From contig NZ_BJND01000004.1 of assembly GCF_006539505.1 (NCBI RefSeq), positions 62,001-126,000 on the forward strand: a stretch of 64,000 nt of DNA. Direction: 5' to 3'. A program made the position numbers and the translations under genes. A model generated the notes under the pieces. The model had not been told where the DNA came from. It did no database searches and worked only from the letters and a program-made list of their open reading frames with translations. The DNA is from Streptomyces spinoverrucosus (GTDB taxonomy: Bacteria > Actinomycetota > Actinomycetes > Streptomycetales > Streptomycetaceae). Shown here piece by piece: positions 35,081-42,787 of the stretch (position 1 is its first letter; each line of letters starts with the position of its first letter).

Positions 35081-36319
35081 TCAGCCACCGATCCTGCGGA
35101 AGGTCTCGACGAGGTCCGAGGCGAACGCCTCGGGGTTCTCGTAGTGGACGAAGTGGCCGCCCTTCATGTGGGCGTTGGCGTTGACCACGTTGAAGGAACT
35201 GCGCGTCGGCCCGTTCTCGAAGAGGGCGATGCGCTCTTCGACGGTGTTGATGGCGGGCGGGTAGGCGTCGCCGAGCAGGAAGGTGAAGCCGGCCGGCGGC
35301 TCGACGACGGGCTGTCGGTCGTGGGAGGGCACCCAGGGGTGGCGCACCGCGTTGCGGTACATCCGGATCGAGGTGCCGATGGACTGCGTCACCCAGAAGA
35401 TGGTGGCCTGGGTGAGGATGAAGTCGCGGGGGAAAGCCTTCTCGAAGTTGCCCCGCTTGTCGCTCCACTTCTTCCACCGCCGCAGCAGCCAGGCGAGCAT
35501 CCCGATGGGAGAGTCGTTCAGTCCGTGGGTGAGGGTCGAGCCGTCCAGCATGTGGACAGCGACGTGCGAGGCATACGTGTTGACGAAGTTCTCCAAGCCC
35601 TCCCGCAGCTCCGGCGAGGCGTCCTCGGGGATCTTGTTGCCGTCGGTCAGGTCCCAGAACCGCTCATTGGCGAACTGCCCCGGATGCATGTCGTGGCCGT
35701 AGTGCAGGCCGACGATGCTGTCGGCGTACTTGTGCCCGAGCGCACTCGTCACCAGAGCACCGTAGTCGGAACCCGCCGCCCCGTACTTCTCGTAGCCCAG
35801 CACCTCGGTCATGAGCTTGTGCAGGATGTCGGCGATCTTCCAGTAGTTCAGATCGCCCCTGCTGACAGGGGTGGACCAGGCGAAGCCGGGCAGGTCCGGG
35901 ATGATGACGTCGAACGAGATGGACGGGTCACCACCATGGGCGGCGGGGTCCGTCAGCGGGCCGATGAGCGCATAGCTGAACTCGCCGGGCCACGGCCATC
36001 CGGGGCTGATGATGAGCGGGATCGGGTTCGGACCCTTGCCGCGCTCGTAGACGAAGTGCACGGGTGTGTCGTCGATTTCGACCTTGTGCTGGTTGTAGGA
36101 GTTCAGCCGCTTCTCCTGCGCACGCCAGTCGAAGCCGTCCGCCCAGTACTCCACGAGCGGCTTCAGGTATGCGGTGCTGATGCCGTAGTACTCCTCCTCG
36201 TTGTCCAGGTCGTCGAAGAAACGGGTCTTCTTCAGGCGGTCCTTGAGGTCATCGAGGACGTCCTGGGGGACGTCGATGTTGTACGGCTCCAGCGCGGCGG
36301 GCTTGTTGCTGTTGCTCAT
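35081..36319 (-). CDS. Epoxide hydrolase-type alpha/beta hydrolase (EHN domain), cytosolic
   Basis: This 412-residue protein has an epoxide hydrolase N-terminal domain (about 10-120: VPQDVLDDLKDRLKKTRFFD, YLKPLVEYWADGFDWRAQEK) and an alpha/beta hydrolase core. The nucleophile Asp is in AAGSDYGALVTSALG and the His in KGGHFVHYENPEAF. The usual oxyanion motif HGWPGS is changed to SPGWPWPGE, the same deviation type as the pseudogene at 31433 (FQGWPW). There is no signal peptide. It follows a SnoaL-like gene (gap 122 bp), and the two form an operon under two TGGAC/GTCCA sites. A weak GTCACC-like site (36357-36377) lies just upstream. It probably hydrates an epoxide; the substrate is unknown. Confidence 0.87.
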   Translation of the reverse strand: MSNSNKPAALEPYNIDVPQDVLDDLKDRLKKTRFFDDLDNEEEYYGISTAYLKPLVEYWADGFDWRAQEKRLNSYNQHKVEIDDTPVHFVYERGKGPNPIPLIISPGWPWPGEFSYALIGPLTDPAAHGGDPSISFDVIIPDLPGFAWSTPVSRGDLNYWKIADILHKLMTEVLGYEKYGAAGSDYGALVTSALGHKYADSIVGLHYGHDMHPGQFANERFWDLTDGNKIPEDASPELREGLENFVNTYASHVAVHMLDGSTLTHGLNDSPIGMLAWLLRRWKKWSDKRGNFEKAFPRDFILTQATIFWVTQSIGTSIRMYRNAVRHPWVPSHDRQPVVEPPAGFTFLLGDAYPPAINTVEERIALFENGPTRSSFNVVNANAHMKGGHFVHYENPEAFASDLVETFRRIGG

Positions 36320-36441
36320 GTCAATGCTGCTTTCGTGTGGGAATGAAAGAGAGGTTGTTACTCGGTAGGCAGGTGTCGGGGGCCGAAGTCGCGCCGTGGC
36401 CGGTTGGGTTGCCCGCCTCCGGGCGAAGCGAAGGGGTGCGG

Positions 36442-36900
36442 TCAGGCGGTGAAGTCCAGACGGACTCGGGTCTGCTTGAGCTCGGCGATCCGCCAGGAAC
36501 CATCGACCTTGACGAAACGTGCGTGGTAGTGGCCGAAGCCGTGCATACCCCGGAAGGGAATGGTTTCGGACACCTCGGCACCCTCGGGCCGGGTGACGAT
36601 GTCCTCCATCGCGAATACGCCCCGGGCGGTGCTCACCGAGGTGACGTCGATCTCGTCAGAGAACAGGTGGTGGATCAGGGTGACACCGGGGCCGCCGCTG
36701 GAGCCGACCGTCGCGGCGATCTCGTCCCGGCCGTTCATACGCAGCCACACCGTTCCGTCCGGCTTGTGTGGGGTGAACGTGCCGTCAGGTGTGAACAGGT
36801 TCGCCAGGTCGTCCCAGCGCTGGTGATCCGCGTAGCGGACGTAGCGGGCCATCAGGCGGCGGAGTTCCTCAGTGATGCTGAGGCGCTCGATAGTTTCCAT
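36442..36900 (-). CDS. SnoaL-like (NTF2 fold) protein
   Basis: This 152-residue SnoaL_4-type domain shows ITEELRRLMARYVRYADHQR, WDDLANLFTPDGTFT, TLIHHLFSDEIDVTS, RGMHGFGHYHARFVKVDGSW and RIAELKQTRVRLDF. The ATG at 36900 follows GGAAG. It leads an operon with the epoxide hydrolase. SnoaL-fold enzymes include epoxide hydrolases and polyketide cyclases, so the two gene products may act on the same substrate in sequence; that is inference. Two TGGAC/GTCCA palindromes (37039, 37076) lie 140-190 bp upstream. Confidence 0.85.
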   Translation of the reverse strand: METIERLSITEELRRLMARYVRYADHQRWDDLANLFTPDGTFTPHKPDGTVWLRMNGRDEIAATVGSSGGPGVTLIHHLFSDEIDVTSVSTARGVFAMEDIVTRPEGAEVSETIPFRGMHGFGHYHARFVKVDGSWRIAELKQTRVRLDFTA

Positions 36901-37038
36901 GATCGATCTTCCTTCTTCCAATGATGTGCGGATCTCCGCAGCGCCCGGCCCGTCCGTCATCGACGTCATGCGCATCCGCCGAGGGCTGGCGATCAGCCTG
37001 CCGGTGATGCGAGCATCGCCGAGGTGCCCCGACCACTA

Positions 37039-37054
37039 TGGACTGTTCGGTCCA
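37039..37054. promoter_or_regulatory. TGGAC-N6-GTCCA palindrome, proximal copy
   Basis: TGGACTGTTCGGTCCA has near-perfect symmetry. It is upstream of the SnoaL-epoxide hydrolase operon. Confidence 0.68.
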
Positions 37055-37075
37055 GTCATCATGCGCCAGCCAGAC

Positions 37076-37091
37076 TGGACCGGCAAGTCCA
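37076..37091. promoter_or_regulatory. TGGAC-N6-GTCCA palindrome, distal copy
   Basis: TGGACCGGCAAGTCCA lies 37 bp start-to-start from the proximal copy, so both sites lie close to each other on the DNA. Confidence 0.68.
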
Positions 37092-37185
37092 AAAAGTAGT
37101 GACGCCGGTCACAGTGTGGACCGGTTGCGCAGCACGGACTTCTCCGGGGCCGTCGACAACACAGCACTTTGAGCGGGAACGACGC

Positions 37186-37220
37186 GACGGCGGCAGGTGG
37201 TTGGGCCACCTGCCGCCGTC
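37186..37220. terminator. Strong terminator after the aldehyde dehydrogenase gene
   Basis: Arms of 15 bp at 37186-37200 and 37206-37220 (GACGGCGGCAGGTGG and complement) enclose a 5-base loop. It insulates the dehydrogenase from the SnoaL operon downstream. Confidence 0.85.
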
Positions 37221-37271
37221 GGCGGTCGTTCTGTGTCGTGCGAGGGGTTGGAGCGCTCGCACGGTCTGGGG

Positions 37272-38714
37272 TCAGACGGTGATGGTCTTGTACTCGGTGT
37301 AGGTGCCGAGGCCGACCGCCCCGTACTCGCGGCCGATGCCGCTGGCCTTGAAGCCGCCGAAAGGGCCGTCGAAGGCGACGGAGGCGCCGTTGACGGTGAT
37401 GGTGCCGGTGCGGACACGGCGGGCGACGGCCAGGGCGTGTTCCTCGTCGGAGGACCAGACGCCGCCGGAGAGGCCGTACTCGGAGTCGTTGGCGATGCGG
37501 ACGGCGTCGTCCTCGTCGTCGTAGGGGATGACCACCAGGACCGGGCCGAAGATCTCCTCCTGGGCGATCCGCATGGAGTTGTCGACGTCGGCGAAGACGG
37601 TGGGCGTGACGTAGTTGCCCCTCTCCAGGCCTTCGGGGATCTGCGGGCCGCCGGTGACCAGGCGGGCGCCCTCGTCGATGCCGAGCTGGATGTAGTTGCG
37701 CACCCGCTCCTGCTGGTCGGGGCGGATCATCGGGCCGATGAAGGTGTCGGGGTCGTTCGGGTCGCCGACCTTGAGCGACTCCACCAGGTCCTTCAGCGCG
37801 GCCACGACCTCCTCGTACCGGCTGCGCGGGGCCAGGATCCGGGTCTGGGCGATGCAGGACTCGCCGTTGTTGAGCAGGGAGGCGAACTTCACGCCCGCGA
37901 CGGCCTTCTTGATGTCGGCGTCGGGAAGAATGATCGCGGCGGACTTGCCGCCCAGCTCCAGGCTGACCCGCTTGAGCTGCTCGCCCGCGATCGCGGCGAT
38001 GCGGCGGCCGGCCCGGGTCGAGCCGGTGAAGGCAATCTTGTCGATCTCCTTGTGCTTCACCAGGTACTCGCTGGTCTCGCGGTCCGCGGGCAGGACGCTG
38101 ATCACGCCCTCGGGCAGGCCCACCTGTTCGAGGAGTTCGGCCAGGAAGCCCATGCTCAGCGAGTTCTCCGGGGAGACCTTCAGGACCACGGAGTTGCCGG
38201 CGACCAGGGCCGGAATGATCTTCGAAGTGGCCGAGGAGAAGGGCGAGTTCCACGGGATCACGGCGGCGACAACGCCGACCGCCTCGCGGCGCACCACGCT
38301 GCGCACCGGGGAGGTGGGGTCGGAGGGGGTGAGGGTCTCCTCCCAGGCGAACTCCTCCGCCGCCTTCAGGTAGGCGTTCGCCTGCCGGGTCAGGCCGGGC
38401 TGTCCGGCACGGGTGAACCAGCCTGCCGAGCCGTTCTCCAGCGAGATCAGGTGCGCGATCTTCTCCGCGTTCTCCTCGCGCAGTGCGTTGAAGCGACGCA
38501 GGACCGCGATGCGCTCCGCGGGCGTGGTCAGGCGCCACTCGCCCGCCTCGAAGGAGGCGCGTGCCGCGGCGACCGCGCGGTCGATGTCCGCCGGCTGGGC
38601 CTGCGCGGCGCGGCCGACCACCGACTGGTCGTGCGGGGAGGCGATGTCGAGCAGCTCCGGGTTGCTCGGCTCGACCCAGGAGCCTCCGATGAAGAGCCGG
38701 TCGTAGGTGATCAT
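37272..38714 (-). CDS. NAD(P)-dependent aldehyde dehydrogenase
   Basis: This 480-residue protein is of the full length expected for the ALDH superfamily. It has the cofactor segment VIPWNSPFSSATSKIIPALV, FTGSTRAGRRI, the general base Glu253 in LELGGKSA and the catalytic Cys287 in NNGESCIAQ, and ends with PFGGFKASGIGREYG. It oxidises an aldehyde to an acid in the cytosol; substrate preference is not visible. The ATG at 38714 follows GGAAGAG. Upstream, GCAC-TTTT-GTGC near 38757 could be an operator. Its place beside hydrolases and reductases fits degradation of reactive small molecules. Confidence 0.9.
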   Translation of the reverse strand: MITYDRLFIGGSWVEPSNPELLDIASPHDQSVVGRAAQAQPADIDRAVAAARASFEAGEWRLTTPAERIAVLRRFNALREENAEKIAHLISLENGSAGWFTRAGQPGLTRQANAYLKAAEEFAWEETLTPSDPTSPVRSVVRREAVGVVAAVIPWNSPFSSATSKIIPALVAGNSVVLKVSPENSLSMGFLAELLEQVGLPEGVISVLPADRETSEYLVKHKEIDKIAFTGSTRAGRRIAAIAGEQLKRVSLELGGKSAAIILPDADIKKAVAGVKFASLLNNGESCIAQTRILAPRSRYEEVVAALKDLVESLKVGDPNDPDTFIGPMIRPDQQERVRNYIQLGIDEGARLVTGGPQIPEGLERGNYVTPTVFADVDNSMRIAQEEIFGPVLVVIPYDDEDDAVRIANDSEYGLSGGVWSSDEEHALAVARRVRTGTITVNGASVAFDGPFGGFKASGIGREYGAVGLGTYTEYKTITV

Positions 38715-38828
38715 GTGCTTTCTCTCTTCCAGGCGCTAACTGCCACTTGAATGTAGCACTTTTGTGCAGTAGTTGCGCATTAACGTGGTTGCAAGGATGT
38801 GATCCTCTACATAAGAGGAACTAAGCCA

Positions 38829-39209
38829 GGCGCTACCGCGCGACGCCAACGAGGCATCGGCCTGCGGTCTGCTTGACATCGACCCGCTCAGCGGCGACTT
38901 CGTCCTCCGGCACCCCCTGGTGCGCTCGACGGTCGTCCAGATGGCCACGCCCAACGAGCGGCACGGCGGCCCGGTGGCCGCCGTCGCCTGGCTGACCCGC
39001 GCTGCGGTCACCTCGGCATACATGGCGCTCTCGCCCACGGCATCCACCAAGGCCACACCCAAGGACGCAAAACAGCACGACACTCACTGCAAGAACCCCG
39101 AATCGCCGACCTCGCCGCCAGCAGCCTGACCAACAAGGAGATCGACGAACGCACGCGCCCTGCCCTCCGCGAGGCACTCGGCAAGCTGGAGGGGGAACAG
39201 GGGATGTGA
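38829..39209 (+). pseudogene. Shrunken copy of the LuxR/LAL regulator gene
   Basis: The segment matches the intact regulator at 48848-51625 almost base for base in separate blocks. These are ACGLLDIDPLSGDFVLRHPL and VRSTVVQMATPNER; then VAAVAWLTRAA; then the DNA of the HGIHQ...TARHS region; then RIADLAAS-LTNKEI; then the last ALREALGKL. At least four internal deletions squeeze a gene portion of about 1.9 kb into 380 bp. It cannot encode a working protein. It probably arose by duplication followed by deletion. Confidence 0.8.
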
Positions 39210-39376
39210 GTGCGCAAGGTCGAGAAGCGTTTTCTCAGTCGAATGACTGACACAGGGGGTGTGCCGCACGCCTGGTGTCGTCCTCCGTACCTGACCGTCA
39301 CATGACTGATGTGTCCGGTTTCGTTGCGGACGAGAGTATGTGCCGCCGGTCCCGCCCATCACCGAAACTGCCATTC

Positions 39377-39397
39377 GTCACCTGTTTGACAGGTGAC
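39377..39397. promoter_or_regulatory. GTCACC-type palindrome, most symmetric copy
   Basis: The halves GTCACC and GGTGAC flank TGTTTGACA, and the symmetry extends to 13-bp arms (39373-39401) with only 3 central bases unpaired. It lies 63 bp upstream of the hydrolase start at 39461. Confidence 0.78.
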
Positions 39398-39460
39398 GAA
39401 TGGCATGCCAGGGTTTCAGGGGCCGGCCGGTCACCGAAAGCGCACGACGGAGGGCTTCAC

Positions 39461-40528
39461 ATGATCAACAGGCGTACCTTCAGCAAGGCCGTCGGCCTGG
39501 GCACCGGCGCGGCCGCGGTCTCACTGTCCGGCCTGCAGACCAACGCATCCGCCGCGACCACCTCGGACCAGCCGAGCGGCACTTCCGCTCCCACGGTGCC
39601 CACCATCGCCACCGGCACCCACACCGAGTTCCGCACGCTCAAGCATGTCAAGGCCGGTGTCCTGGACATCGGTTACGCCGAGGCCGGCCCGGCTCACGGC
39701 CCGGTCGTCATCTGCCTGCACGGCTGGCCCTACGACATCCACAGCTTCGTCGACGTCGCCCCGCTCCTCGCCGACCTCGGCTACCGCGTCCTCGTCCCCT
39801 ACCTGCGCGGCCACGGCAGCACCCGCTTCCTGTCCCGCCACACCCCGCGCAACGCCGAACAGTCCGCCATCGCCCTGGACATCATCGCGTTCATGGACGC
39901 GCTGAAGATCGAGAAGGCTGTCCTCGCCGGCTTCGACTGGGGCTCGCGGACCGCCGACATCATCGCCGCCCTGTGGCCCGAGCGCGTCAAGGCCCTGCTC
40001 TCCACCAGCGGCTACCTCATCACGAACCGCAAGGCGCAGCTGGACCCCGCTCTGCCGGCCGTCGAACACAACTGGTGGTACCAGTGGTACTTCGCCACCG
40101 ACCGTGGCAAGAAGACCATGGAGGACGAGGACAAGCGCATCGCGCTGTGCCGCTACGTGTGGACCCTCGTCTCCCCCAACTGGAAGTTCGACGACGCCAC
40201 ATTCGCGCGTACCGCCGAGGCCTTCAAGAACCCCGACTACGCCGCCATCGTCCTCTACAACTACCGCTGGCGCATCGGACTGATCGACGGCGACCGACGC
40301 TACGACCGCTGCGAGAAGAAGCTGGCCGCCCAGCCCCCCATCGGCGTCCCCACCGTCACTCTCGACGCCGCCCTCGACCCCTTCACCGCACCGGGCGACG
40401 GCTCCACGTACCGCAGCCACTTCACCGGCCCCTACCTGCACCGCACGATCGCGAACATCGGTCACAACCTGCCGCAGGAAGCGCCCACCACTTTCGCCCA
40501 GGCCGTGGTCGACGCCGACCACCTCTGA
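39461..40528 (+). CDS. Tat-exported alpha/beta hydrolase (epoxide hydrolase/dehalogenase type)
   Basis: This 355-residue protein has a twin-arginine signal (NRRTFSKAVGLGTGAAAVS) and then an alpha/beta hydrolase. It shows LHGWPYDIHSF, YLRGHGSTRF, the Asp nucleophile in LAGFDWGSRTADII and the His in ANIGHNLPQEAP. An Asp nucleophile rather than Ser points to epoxide hydrolase or haloalkane dehalogenase chemistry. GGAGG precedes the ATG. It is a close paralogue of the frameshifted hydrolase at 33825-34854, and both carry GTCACC-type operators upstream. No operon partner is intact: the next gene is a broken creatininase. Confidence 0.87.
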   Translation: MINRRTFSKAVGLGTGAAAVSLSGLQTNASAATTSDQPSGTSAPTVPTIATGTHTEFRTLKHVKAGVLDIGYAEAGPAHGPVVICLHGWPYDIHSFVDVAPLLADLGYRVLVPYLRGHGSTRFLSRHTPRNAEQSAIALDIIAFMDALKIEKAVLAGFDWGSRTADIIAALWPERVKALLSTSGYLITNRKAQLDPALPAVEHNWWYQWYFATDRGKKTMEDEDKRIALCRYVWTLVSPNWKFDDATFARTAEAFKNPDYAAIVLYNYRWRIGLIDGDRRYDRCEKKLAAQPPIGVPTVTLDAALDPFTAPGDGSTYRSHFTGPYLHRTIANIGHNLPQEAPTTFAQAVVDADHL

Positions 40529-40636
40529 GCACCGGCCACATCCAAGCGCCGACCGCCTCCAAGATCCGCTCCCCCACCGACCTGGCGCCCCACGGACCGC
40601 GCCGGTCACGCCGGTCGCGTCCAGGAGGAGTACCTG

Positions 40637-41066
40637 ATGAGCGAAGTCCAGTGGAACCCGCTGGCCGCCGCCGAGCTGCGTGCCCTCGCGGCGCGGGACG
40701 CGTTGGTGCTGCTTCCTGGCCGCGGAGGTGTGCCGCGCGGAGCATCACATGGCCTTCGGCGGCACCCTCACACTCAGCCTGCCCACGTTGCACGCACTGC
40801 TGCGTGACATCTGCCGCTCCGTGATCCGGGCGAGTTTCTCACGCATCCTGATCGTCAACGGGCACGGCGGGAACATGACCGCCGTCAATGCCCTCACGAC
40901 CGAGCTGGCAGCGGAACTGTCGACACCGATCGCGTTCGCCAGCTACTTCGGCTCCGGGCGGGAGGGCGGCGCCCGGGTTGCGAGCCCGGAGAAGGGCGAG
41001 CGGATGCTGGCCGGCTGCGCCGCGGCGCTGGCGGGCATCATCGTCCGGGACCCCTGGGCGAAGTAG
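40637..41066 (+). pseudogene. Shrunken creatininase-family amidohydrolase
   Basis: The start, MSEVQWNPLAAAELRALAAR and ALVLLPG, is the usual N-terminus. The metal-site segment that should follow (GSLEQHGPHLP) is deleted. The frame then shifts to EHHMAFGGTLTLSLPTLHAL, the metal-binding RILIVNGHGGNMTAVNAL and AAELSTPIAFASYF, and the C-terminal catalytic part is shortened. It therefore has an internal deletion plus a frameshift with both ends retained. Confidence 0.65.
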
Positions 41067-41117
41067 CACGCGGATGTGCGGCAGGGAAGGGCGACGCCGT
41101 CCCCGCCGCATCCGGTG

Positions 41118-41633
41118 TCAGGCCTCGGCGCGCTTGGGCAGGCGCCAGTTCGGGCGCGGGAAGTGGCAGGTGTAGCCGTCCGGGTAGCGCTGGAGGTAGT
41201 CCTGGTGCTCCGGTTCGGCCTCCCAGAACGGCCCGGCCGGCACCACCTCGGTCACCACCGGCCCCGGCCACAGCCCGGAGGCGTCGACGTCGGCGATGGT
41301 GTCCTCGGCGATACGGCGCTGCTCATCGTCGAAGTAGAAGATGGCGGAGCGGTAGCTGAGGCCGATGTCGTTGCCCTGGCGGTTCCTCGTGCTCGGGTCG
41401 TGGATCTGGAAGAAGTACTCCAGGATCGCGCGGTAGTCGGTGACCGTGGGATCGAAGGTGATCTCGATCGACTCCGCGTGCTTTCCGTGGTCGCGGTAGG
41501 TGGCGTTGGGCTTGTCGTTGTCGCCGCTGTAGCCGACCCGGGTGTGGGTCACTCCGGGCAGGGCCCGGATCAGCTCCTGCATGCCCCAGAAGCAGCCGCC
41601 CGCCAGCAGCGCCCTCTCCTCGGCGTCGCTCAT
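41118..41633 (-). CDS. msrA: Peptide methionine sulfoxide reductase MsrA
   Basis: This 171-residue protein has the GCFWG active site at residues 13-17 (catalytic Cys14). It also has the family segments [32 protein letters not shown] and [19 protein letters not shown]. It repairs methionine-S-sulfoxide in proteins, using thioredoxin. There is no further recycling Cys near the C-terminus apart from one in YTCHFP. GGTGAGG precedes the ATG. Two GTCACC-type palindromes separate it from the divergent hydrolase gene, linking it to the ohr and molybdo-oxidoreductase promoters. Confidence 0.95.
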   Translation of the reverse strand: MSDAEERALLAGGCFWGMQELIRALPGVTHTRVGYSGDNDKPNATYRDHGKHAESIEITFDPTVTDYRAILEYFFQIHDPSTRNRQGNDIGLSYRSAIFYFDDEQRRIAEDTIADVDASGLWPGPVVTEVVPAGPFWEAEPEHQDYLQRYPDGYTCHFPRPNWRLPKRAEA

Positions 41634-41712
41634 GGCACCTCACCTTTCCGTTCGCGTCTTTTCGCGCAGGCTCCAGGCTCGCACGTCGGCGAACCGGAAG
41701 CCTCCACGTGGC

Positions 41713-41733
41713 GTCACCATCTTGACAGGTGAC
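41713..41733. promoter_or_regulatory. GTCACC-type palindrome between msrA and a hydrolase (left)
   Basis: On the minus strand the halves GTCACC and GGTGAC flank TGTCAAGAT, the same centre as the site at the CGNR regulator. It lies 80 bp upstream of msrA. Confidence 0.76.
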
Positions 41734-41751
41734 GCACCGCATGACAGATTC

Positions 41752-41772
41752 GTCACCAATCAAAGAGGTGAC
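41752..41772. promoter_or_regulatory. GTCACC-type palindrome between msrA and a hydrolase (right)
   Basis: The halves GTCACC and GGTGAC flank AATCAAAGA. It lies 39 bp start-to-start from the left copy and 60 bp upstream of the hydrolase start. Confidence 0.74.
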
Positions 41773-41831
41773 GAATCCGGCAAGGTCGGAACACCGTAGA
41801 TACCGGGAAAAATTCCTGAGAGGGGTTTGTC

Positions 41832-42692
41832 GTGGTGAGCATCAAGGGTGGACGCAAGCGGCTGGTGACGGGAGCCGTCGCGGCGACCACGGCGGGGCTC
41901 GCGCTCGGCGCGTTCGCCCTCAGCGGCACCGCCAACGGAGCGGCCGAGACCGCCGCAGCCGCCGGCACCGGCAAGCACGCCAAGCCCACCGTCATCCTGG
42001 AACACGGCGCCTTCGCCGACGGCTCCAGCTGGAACGGCGTCATCTCGCGCCTGCGCGCCGACGGTTACCCGGTCATCGCCGCCGCCAACCCGCTACGCGG
42101 CCCGGCCTCCGACGCCGCCGCCCTGCGCACGGTCCTGGACCACGTCAAGGGTCCGAAGATCCTCGTCGGCCACTCCTACGGCGGCAACGTCATCAGCCAG
42201 GCCGCCACCAACGACCCCGACGTCAAGGCCCTGGTCTACGTCGCCGCCTTCCTGCCCGCCCCCGGCGAGAGCGCCCTGGAGCTCACCAACAAGTACCCGG
42301 GCTCCACCCTCCCCGGCGCCCTGGACCCGGTCACCTACCAGCAGGCCGACGGCTCCACCGCCACCGACCTGTACATCCAGCAGGACAAGTTCCATCACCA
42401 GTTCGCCGCCGACGTGCCCCCAAAGCAGGCCGCCCTGATGGCCGCCGCGCAGCGTCCCATCGCCCAGTCCGCGCTGGAGGAGAAGGCCACCAGCGCCGCC
42501 TGGAAGACCATCCCCAGCTGGGACATCATCACCACCGAAGACCTCAACATCCCCGCCGCCGTGCAGCGCTTCATGGCCAAGCGCGCCCATGCGCACACCA
42601 CCGAGGTCGCCGCCTCTCACTCGGTCGCCGCCTCCCACCCGCACCTGGTGGCCGACGTGATCGAGCGGGCCGCCCGCGCGACCGTCCGCTGA
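41832..42692 (+). CDS. Secreted alpha/beta hydrolase (Ser-type)
   Basis: This 286-residue protein has an N-terminal export signal (KRLVTGAVAATTAGLALGAF, cut near ANGA). Its compact alpha/beta hydrolase has VILEHGAFADGSSWNGV and the nucleophile Ser in LVGHSYGGNVI. A His in VAASHSVAASHP completes the likely triad. It resembles the EstC/salicylate-esterase-like group. The GTG at 41832 or 41835 follows GAGAGGGG. It is divergent from msrA with paired GTCACC-type operators between. Unlike the Asp-type hydrolases around it, it is an esterase-type enzyme; the substrate is unknown. Confidence 0.85.
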   Translation: MVSIKGGRKRLVTGAVAATTAGLALGAFALSGTANGAAETAAAAGTGKHAKPTVILEHGAFADGSSWNGVISRLRADGYPVIAAANPLRGPASDAAALRTVLDHVKGPKILVGHSYGGNVISQAATNDPDVKALVYVAAFLPAPGESALELTNKYPGSTLPGALDPVTYQQADGSTATDLYIQQDKFHHQFAADVPPKQAALMAAAQRPIAQSALEEKATSAAWKTIPSWDIITTEDLNIPAAVQRFMAKRAHAHTTEVAASHSVAASHPHLVADVIERAARATVR

Positions 42693-42703
42693 CACCCCTC
42701 GAA

Positions 42704-42732
42704 GGGCGGCGGGACTCCAGGTCCCGCCGCCC
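42704..42732 (+). terminator. Terminator after the secreted hydrolase gene
   Basis: GGGCGGCGGGAC at 42704-42715 pairs perfectly with its complement at 42721-42732 around TCCAG. Confidence 0.85.
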
Positions 42733-42787
42733 TCGGCCGACACCGGACATCACCTGCACACCTCACACGTGTGCGGTTCGCAGGAGA

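Noticed and set aside
36985-37015. Possible GTCACC-type site (reverse ATCACC with GATCGC)
   Set aside because: One half site is absent; this region is better explained by the TGGAC/GTCCA palindromes nearby.
37099-37112. Inverted repeat GTGAC-GCCG-GTCAC
   Set aside because: The half sites have the opposite polarity and a different spacing from the recurrent operator; with a single copy, no role can be claimed.
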